This document shows, in pieces, positions 1-5,048 of a DNA stretch of 6,484 nt (its first letter is position 1; every line of letters begins with the position of its first letter). Both the position numbers and the translations under genes were made by a program. The DNA is taken from contig JAYYZF010000086.1 of NCBI GenBank assembly GCA_036340215.1, positions 1 to 6,484 of the forward strand, given 5' to 3'. The notes under the pieces were generated by a model. That model saw only the letters and a program-made list of their open reading frames with translations. It did no database searches and was not told the DNA's origin. This stretch comes from JABJPE01 sp036340215 (GTDB lineage: Bacteria; Pseudomonadota; Gammaproteobacteria; Comchoanobacterales; Comchoanobacteraceae).

Positions 1-193
1 GAATAAAAAATTAGTGTATATAATATATTCAAAGAACACGTAACAAAAATTTCAATAGCTGCATTTAATAACCAAAAAAACTATTTGCGGCAAATTAAAG
101 CTAAAAAATACCGCTTTACTAAAACATGTCTCGTGCTACAAAAAATATACTAGAATTAAATTACACTAGGCTAGCAAACTTAGGCTATTTTAT
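1..193. other. Non-coding AT-rich leader upstream of the first gene
   Basis: No convincing gene is visible here. One forward frame is open from the window edge to a TAA at 41-43 (13 codons), which could be the tail of an upstream gene but cannot be supported. A TATAAT hexamer lies at 19-24 and a weaker TATACT at 146-151, neither with a convincing -35 box in view. A 13-base palindrome lies at 83-95. An in-frame TAG at 167-169 blocks upstream extension of the gene at 194. Confidence 0.6.
83..95. repeat. 13-base palindrome, possible operator
   Basis: ATTTGCGGCAAAT is a perfect inverted repeat: arms ATTTGC and GCAAAT around a single central G. It lies 98 bases before the ATG at 194. The symmetry and size fit a binding site for a dimeric regulator. 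GC-rich bases are rare in this spacer, so the GCGGC core stands out. No second copy was seen before the other two genes, so a shared regulator is not supported. Chance occurrence is possible. Confidence 0.3.
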
Positions 194-2464
194 ATGGCAA
201 GAGAAATTCAATACATACTTACCAAAGATCAAGTAAAAAGTGCATGTAAAACATTAAAAATAAGTAATCCTAAATTAAAAGACAAACTTGTTGACACTTT
301 ATACAAGGAACTAAATGGTAAAAAATATATCGATGAATCAACTTTTGGCTCAAGTGATATTGATAGAGACGCTGCTGATAAATTATTTGACGATTTTGAA
401 AATATATTTACAAAGCTTGATATTGATAGACATTTACCGATAGAGCAAGATTCTAGAATAGAAAGATCTAATTTAACAGACGAACTTTTCAAAGTTAATA
501 AGGAATTTCGCGGTATCAAGCCAAATGACGTTAAAGAATATGCGAAATATCTTTCAAATGAAGACACTTATAAAAAAGTAAGGGCAGCAAAAGCAAATAT
601 CACTAATAAAACTGTAGAATTAATAGAGAACCCCGACACTACACCAGAAGATATCAGCGAACAGCAAGCACAGCTTGCTAGAGTAGAACAAGCGTTTTAT
701 GCAAAACGTGAAGCAAGCCTTACAAACTTTGCTTACTATGGGTTTCCCCTTTCACATTTATGCCCAAGCTTAGGACTGATAGGAGCAACAGCGGCTGGAT
801 TCTTTTTGGCGCCTTTAGTGATATTGCTGTATGTTGCCGTTAATACATATGAAGAAGTAGCCAAAGATGGTTTGAATACTAAGAGAAATAAACTATACGT
901 TGGGGCTACTTTTATTGCTACTTTATTAACCGCAGCAGCTATAGCTGGATTCGCTGGCGCAACTCTACCATTTGGTGGGGCCTTGGTCTATCCTCTTGCA
1001 AACGCTTTTAATATCGGCATATTCCTATATGGCACGAACCTTGAAAATAGTAGAGATATAGAGGCATTAGATATTATTGACGTAAAAGTAACCAACCTTG
1101 TTGAAGCTCTCGATGATATAAAGCAAAAATTAGATACTTCAGACATGAAAAATACAGTTTTTAGTTCAAAAGAACAACACCAAGAAAAAATGTCAGAAAA
1201 TATTCTCAACTTTAAAAAAGCTCAATTAATAGAAAAAAATATAAATGTTTTACTTTATGAATACACTAACCTTGTTCGAACTATTAAAACTGATGGCACA
1301 AAAGCAAAACATGTTGAAAAACTTCATGAAATTAGAAATACCCTCCTGAGGTCTTGCTTGCATGAAAACTTTCATTCAAAAAAATTAACTGACGACCCAA
1401 AAGCACAAGAAAATAATAAAAAATTGTATGAAAAAATTATTTTACTATTACCAACTTCTGAAAACGAAAATAGGCTAAACGAGTTACGCCAGGACGCTGG
1501 CATAGCGAGACAAGAAACAATAGGAAATAATATTGAGCTTAGCGACTTTAATAGAAGTTCAAGGACTAATAGCGATCAATATCAAGATATGTTCAGAGCT
1601 GTTTTAGAAAAGTCACGCTTTGAAATATATCGTGAAGATAATGTTCCAAATAAAGATAAAGTCTATCAAGTTACTTTACTAAGTAAGTTACTAATTGATT
1701 TGGAAAAACCAGAAAGCAGAGACAAGGCACATCATATTCTAAGCAATATACTTCATGTAATTGGAGACTCTCCAAACAAAAAAATTGACATTAACAACGA
1801 AAATGAACAAGACCTGTCTAAAAAGATTTTCTCTGAACTAGCCTCCAAAATTCCTCCTCCAGTAGCCACAAAAAGTACCGATATTTATAATCTTATTAAC
1901 AAGTGTGATGATGGCACTGATGGCATGCATAAGTATATAAATAACTTACTAAGCACTACCCTAGAAGATAGTGGAAAATTAGAAAAAATAATCAAGCAAG
2001 ATAAAATGCTAGAATCAATAAATGTAACTAAATCTCATGTATCAACTTATGGTAGTAGAGACTATGTGTATAACTGCTTTAATTTAGCGCTATTAGCAGC
2101 AAATACTTTATTGTATGTTGCTCCAATCCTAGGGCTACCTTTAGCGTTAACACCACCAGGGATGATAGGAATTGCAGCAACAGTTGGGTTATTTATGCTA
2201 GTTAACGTAACACAATGGTATTTTAATCGTGAAAAAATATCAGCAGCAAAAGAAAAATTATTCGTCGCTAGAGAAAATGATGGTGTAGCCCTATCGACTA
2301 ATTTTAAAAATACAACCACACCTTCTTTGGGCCAATCATTTATGAATAAGCTTATGAATAAAAATGCTAATACAGTTGATAAAAAAACAGAAAAACAAAA
2401 TTCAGGACCATCTTTTAGGGGGACTGAAAGCAACGAATCAAGTAGTAAATTGAAAAGAATGTAA
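194..2464 (+). CDS. Large membrane protein with two hydrophobic lobes, unknown family (paralogue of the gene at 5049)
   Basis: Encodes 756 residues ending in TAA at 2462-2464; I do not recognise the family. ATG 194 is the first start after an in-frame TAG at 167; TAGG (181-184) with a 9-base spacer is a weak ribosome-binding site. No signal peptide is visible. Residues 1-183 are hydrophilic and charged, ending in YAKRE before the membrane region. Lobe 1 (about 189-281) holds probably three hydrophobic segments: 189-217, 234-256 and 259-281. Residues 282-626 are hydrophilic and mostly helical in character, with heptad-like spacing around 290-320 and a conserved LLYEYTNLVRTIK at 353-365. Lobe 2 (627-674) looks like a hairpin with a TPPG turn. 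The tail (675-756) is rich in N, S, K and T and ends in KLKRM. No Walker A or enzyme motif was seen. The two-lobed layout resembles proteins inserted into host membranes, such as Inc-type proteins, but that is analogy only. Its paralogue lies beyond the ankyrin gene. Confidence 0.9.
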   Translation: MAREIQYILTKDQVKSACKTLKISNPKLKDKLVDTLYKELNGKKYIDESTFGSSDIDRDAADKLFDDFENIFTKLDIDRHLPIEQDSRIERSNLTDELFKVNKEFRGIKPNDVKEYAKYLSNEDTYKKVRAAKANITNKTVELIENPDTTPEDISEQQAQLARVEQAFYAKREASLTNFAYYGFPLSHLCPSLGLIGATAAGFFLAPLVILLYVAVNTYEEVAKDGLNTKRNKLYVGATFIATLLTAAAIAGFAGATLPFGGALVYPLANAFNIGIFLYGTNLENSRDIEALDIIDVKVTNLVEALDDIKQKLDTSDMKNTVFSSKEQHQEKMSENILNFKKAQLIEKNINVLLYEYTNLVRTIKTDGTKAKHVEKLHEIRNTLLRSCLHENFHSKKLTDDPKAQENNKKLYEKIILLLPTSENENRLNELRQDAGIARQETIGNNIELSDFNRSSRTNSDQYQDMFRAVLEKSRFEIYREDNVPNKDKVYQVTLLSKLLIDLEKPESRDKAHHILSNILHVIGDSPNKKIDINNENEQDLSKKIFSELASKIPPPVATKSTDIYNLINKCDDGTDGMHKYINNLLSTTLEDSGKLEKIIKQDKMLESINVTKSHVSTYGSRDYVYNCFNLALLAANTLLYVAPILGLPLALTPPGMIGIAATVGLFMLVNVTQWYFNREKISAAKEKLFVARENDGVALSTNFKNTTTPSLGQSFMNKLMNKNANTVDKKTEKQNSGPSFRGTESNESSSKLKRM
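2341..2361 (+). repeat. Short direct repeat inside the first gene
   Basis: TATGAATAA occurs at 2341-2349 and again at 2353-2361, a 12-base period encoding MNKLMNK in the hydrophilic tail. It looks like a small in-frame duplication in an unconstrained part of the protein. Confidence 0.5.
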
Positions 2465-2467
2465 TAA

Positions 2468-2513
2468 CTAGTAAATTTCTGCAAAGCAAACAAACTCAAA
2501 ATTTATAAACTAG
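2468..2513. repeat. Imperfect inverted repeat just after the first gene
   Basis: CTAGT-AAATTT (2468-2478) pairs with AAATTT-ATAA-ACTAG (2499-2513), giving 11 base pairs interrupted by a 4-base bulge (ATAA, 2505-2508). The loop is about 20 bases. It begins 4 bases after the stop codon, where a transcript 3' end would lie, but no T-run follows, so it is not a normal intrinsic terminator. The AT-only pairing makes chance plausible. Confidence 0.25.
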
Positions 2514-2580
2514 CGAAAATAAATGTCACTTTAATGAGAAAGTCGTAAAAAGATAGGATATAACAGAAACATAATATATA

Positions 2581-2603
2581 AATCTTAATAATGCCTTAAG
2601 ATT
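2581..2603 (+). promoter_or_regulatory. Perfect 8-bp hairpin upstream of the ankyrin gene
   Basis: AATCTTAA (2581-2588) is the exact reverse complement of TTAAGATT (2596-2603) around the 7-base loop TAATGCC. It ends 51 bases before the ATG at 2655. A pyrimidine-rich run (about 2622-2637) begins some 18 bases later, too far for a standard intrinsic terminator. It could be a weak terminator, a leader hairpin affecting transcript stability, or an operator. A TATAAC box at 2559-2564, lacking a good -35, lies just upstream and would place the hairpin in the leader RNA. Confidence 0.35.
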
Positions 2604-2654
2604 ACCAACTACAGCCTATGATATTTTCTTCTTTTATATCAACAAAATAAGAGA

Positions 2655-4877
2655 ATGAAACCTACAAACAATAAATGTATTATCAGTTTTATCGAAGTTA
2701 CTAGCGAAAATTTTAGAGAATTTGTTTTAATTAGAAGTCTAAATTCTTATTATTTTATTAATACAGAAGCACCTGATACCAAAGATTTTTTCATGATTCG
2801 TAAATGCCCATTAAATAGGAACAAAAGTGGGTTTTTGATTGTATTACTTAACCAAATCTTCGACCCTGAATTAATATCAATGATATTAAATTGCCAAAGT
2901 AATCAAGATTTTGATAAATTTTTTGTGAGAATCTTGGATACCTATACAATAGACAGAAAAATATTAAATTATACTAAGCTTGTTAAAGCAGAAAATGACA
3001 TTTCAGACTTACCATTACATAATAAAATCATAAATAATATGCAGCTTACTGTAAAAGAAGTAAAAGAAGTAAAAAATAGTATAAATTATATTGATAAAAA
3101 TAATTATACTGCTCTTGATTACGCTTTATCTCTGAAAAAATTAGACTATATCAGCCCACTATTAGAGTTTGGTGCAGTATTTTCACAAAATATATTTAAT
3201 GATCAGGTAATAAGTAACGGCAATTTTAACATATCCTATGTGTTTTCCAATCAACATAAAAATATAACATTAGGAAAATCTTTTCATACATATAAATGGC
3301 AATCCAATTTCATCAGACAAAGTTTAATGAGTGAAGCAAAACTTCCCTTAATACATGGTGGTTCATTACAATTTTGTTGTGAATCACTCCTGTATGACAA
3401 AGAATTTAAACTCTTTTACTCAATCATAAATAGTACTAAAGCTACCGACATAACTGGGGTGGAATTTCTAAAACTATCTATAAAGTTAGGTGCAAATAGA
3501 TGTGTAAATAAGATATTGAAAGAGAATCTTTTTAGCTTTGAAAATAATAAGCAAACAATACTTAATAAGCTTCTTGAGTATGCAATAAGGTTTAATAACA
3601 ATACGGCAATCAGAACCCTTATCCACCTCAAAGCAGATATTTATGGGATTAATATAAAATCAGAGAATAATCTTACTCTTGCAATAAAGTATTCTAATGA
3701 TCCAACTCTCAATTTAGTTTTAAAGTATTTTGATATAAATATGCTGTTACGATCTAAACAAAAAAGGCAATTATATGATATTTTATTTAATGGGACTAAA
3801 AATCATACTAATTCAGTTGTTTTGTATCTTATGGGGATTATTTCTAAAAATAAGGTTAACCTAGATAAACTAGATGGATACGGAAAAAACATACTCTGTC
3901 AGGCTATTGAGAGTAATAATATTGAAGTATTTAACTATCTCATGAGTAATGACCTTGTTGATATAGAGCAAAGAGTAACAAATGGCCTAACAGCAATTTT
4001 TTATACCTTTATTGTAGCTAACCCCTTTATGCTAGATGCGCTAATTAAAAAAGGAGCCAACTTATACCTAAAATCAGACAATGGTTATTCTCTGCTTACT
4101 TTTGCCATGAGAGCTAGAAATAAAGAACTATTAAAGATATTGTGTGATAAAATAGATATTTCGAAGTTAGGCTGTAATTTAGATGTTGTTATAAAATATT
4201 GTTTAGAAAGGGGCTATGAAGACATTGTAATTGAATTAATTAATTTAAAACCTAGTTGTTGTCTTTTACTAAATTTAGAGGACTTACTTTACACAGCCTG
4301 CAAATATGAGTCTGTGAACATAGTAGATAGAATATTAATCTACAATAACCCTTTAAATAATTTTGTTAACGCAACTAGGCAAAGCACAGGAAAAACACCA
4401 TTACAGATAGCGTTAGATAATGAGAATACTAAAATAGTTGAATTACTAATAATAGCAGGAGCAACAATAGAGTCTAGAGATATTATTAGAGTTAATAAAT
4501 TACTAAAAGAAAATCTAAAATTTTGGTCACCTTTATATGAAATGGCTCTTAAGAAACAGGAATTTAATTCAAACTATATTAATCATCATAGCGTAAAAGA
4601 AAATAATTATGAGAACAATAGAATATTACCTATGCACCTTGCAGCCGCTGTTGGAAATAATCAATTCATGACCTCTTTTTTACAAAATAGTAAAAAAATG
4701 TTGCTTAATGAAGAAATACGAGCTCGATCTAGACAAGAAAACAAAGAGCATAGTGCAATAATAAGCCCGTGTGTAAGTATTTTCAAAAAAAATAAAGGTG
4801 CGGGTCAGGATGAAATAAAAGAAATTAACAATGAAAATAAAGAGCCAGCAAATTCAAATTTGCTACCAAAGCCATAA
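2655..4877 (+). CDS. Ankyrin-repeat protein with unrecognised N-terminal region
   Basis: Encodes 740 residues with no signal peptide or membrane segment. ATG 2655 is the first start after an in-frame TGA at 2619; the preceding AAGAGA is too close to be a standard ribosome-binding site. Residues 1-130 (F, I and N rich) match nothing I recognise. An isolated ankyrin-like unit lies at 147-176 (YTALDYA, then LLEFGA). Degenerate helical pairs follow at 268-291 and 303-362. Clearer units lie at 407-439, 440-474 (LTAIFYT then LIKKGANL), 475-505, 508-540, 541-570, 577-607 (GKTPLQIALDN then VELLIIAGA, the best match) and 656-678 (LPMHLAAAVGNNQF). Boundaries are approximate. Ankyrin repeats bind other proteins, and in intracellular bacteria such proteins are often type IV secretion effectors. 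Effector status here is inferred; the charged tail (about 715-740, N, E and K rich) is compatible. It lies between two paralogous membrane-protein genes on the same strand, so a functional link is possible but unproven. Confidence 0.93.
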   Translation: MKPTNNKCIISFIEVTSENFREFVLIRSLNSYYFINTEAPDTKDFFMIRKCPLNRNKSGFLIVLLNQIFDPELISMILNCQSNQDFDKFFVRILDTYTIDRKILNYTKLVKAENDISDLPLHNKIINNMQLTVKEVKEVKNSINYIDKNNYTALDYALSLKKLDYISPLLEFGAVFSQNIFNDQVISNGNFNISYVFSNQHKNITLGKSFHTYKWQSNFIRQSLMSEAKLPLIHGGSLQFCCESLLYDKEFKLFYSIINSTKATDITGVEFLKLSIKLGANRCVNKILKENLFSFENNKQTILNKLLEYAIRFNNNTAIRTLIHLKADIYGINIKSENNLTLAIKYSNDPTLNLVLKYFDINMLLRSKQKRQLYDILFNGTKNHTNSVVLYLMGIISKNKVNLDKLDGYGKNILCQAIESNNIEVFNYLMSNDLVDIEQRVTNGLTAIFYTFIVANPFMLDALIKKGANLYLKSDNGYSLLTFAMRARNKELLKILCDKIDISKLGCNLDVVIKYCLERGYEDIVIELINLKPSCCLLLNLEDLLYTACKYESVNIVDRILIYNNPLNNFVNATRQSTGKTPLQIALDNENTKIVELLIIAGATIESRDIIRVNKLLKENLKFWSPLYEMALKKQEFNSNYINHHSVKENNYENNRILPMHLAAAVGNNQFMTSFLQNSKKMLLNEEIRARSRQENKEHSAIISPCVSIFKKNKGAGQDEIKEINNENKEPANSNLLPKP
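3051..3077 (+). repeat. 9-base tandem repeat inside the ankyrin gene
   Basis: GTAAAAGAA occurs twice in tandem (3051-3059, 3060-3068), followed by a degenerate third copy GTAAAAAAT (3069-3077). It encodes VKE-VKE-VKN at residues 133-141, just before the first ankyrin-like unit. Because the unit is a multiple of three, copy-number change would lengthen or shorten the linker without a frameshift. Confidence 0.7.
4847..4864. repeat. Perfect inverted repeat overlapping the end of the ankyrin gene
   Basis: AGCAAATT (4847-4854) and AATTTGCT (4857-4864) are exact reverse complements around a 2-base centre (CA). The repeat sits within the last codons of the gene, ending 10 bases before the TAA at 4875. 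As RNA it would fold only with the loop opened to about 4-6 bases. No T-run follows, so terminator function is weak. A protein-binding site is an alternative. Confidence 0.35.
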
Positions 4878-4890
4878 CTTTAGTACAAAC

Positions 4891-4899
4891 TGTTATAAT
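4891..4899 (+). promoter_or_regulatory. Extended -10 promoter element before the third gene
   Basis: TGTTATAAT is an exact TGnTATAAT extended -10 motif, 14 bases after the ankyrin gene's stop. No good -35 hexamer lies 16-18 bases upstream, but extended -10 promoters often do without one. Transcription would start near 4906, giving a leader of about 140 bases to the ATG at 5049. It is the best promoter candidate in the window, though TATAAT alone is not rare in DNA this AT-rich. Confidence 0.45.
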
Positions 4900-5008
4900 A
4901 TCAAATTATAAAAAATGTATTCTCGCATCCCCATCCTGCATATAGCGAAAAATATACGTAAAAAAAACAACTTTATCTTAAAAACAAACATAGTCCAAAA
5001 CCAAGCAC

Positions 5009-5014
5009 TATAAT
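5009..5014 (+). promoter_or_regulatory. Second TATAAT box closer to the third gene
   Basis: TATAAT at 5009-5014 matches the -10 consensus and would start transcription near 5021, about 28 bases before the ATG at 5049, a natural leader length. It has neither a TGn extension nor a recognisable -35 at the right distance. It is an alternative or additional start to the extended -10 at 4891. Confidence 0.3.
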
Positions 5015-5048
5015 AGTAATACATGCATGGATAATAATGGGTATATAA

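Noticed and set aside
229..567. 112-codon minus-strand open frame
   Set aside because: It is antisense to the N-terminal part of the first gene, and its Ser/Leu-rich content is typical of the shadow of an AT-rich, Lys/Asp-rich gene.
988..1209. 73-codon minus-strand open frame
   Set aside because: It lies inside the first gene opposite the conserved lobe, with no independent support.
2062..2499. 145-codon minus-strand open frame overlapping the end of the first gene
   Set aside because: It lies almost wholly opposite a coding region whose reading is supported by its paralogue, has no recognisable domain, and its hydrophobic look mirrors the complementary strand of lobe 2.
3416..3631. 71-codon minus-strand open frame
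   Set aside because: It is antisense to the degenerate ankyrin region, with no domain or start signal.
4379..4410. GKT in the ankyrin protein as part of a nucleotide-binding P-loop
   Set aside because: The GKTPLQIA stretch is the standard ankyrin helix-start motif (GxTPLxxA); the upstream GxxxxGK pattern of a Walker A is absent.
5037..5048. Upstream ATG at 5037 as the start of the third gene
   Set aside because: It is in frame but reads only three codons (M-G-I) before TAA at 5046-5048, so the gene must start at 5049 or later.
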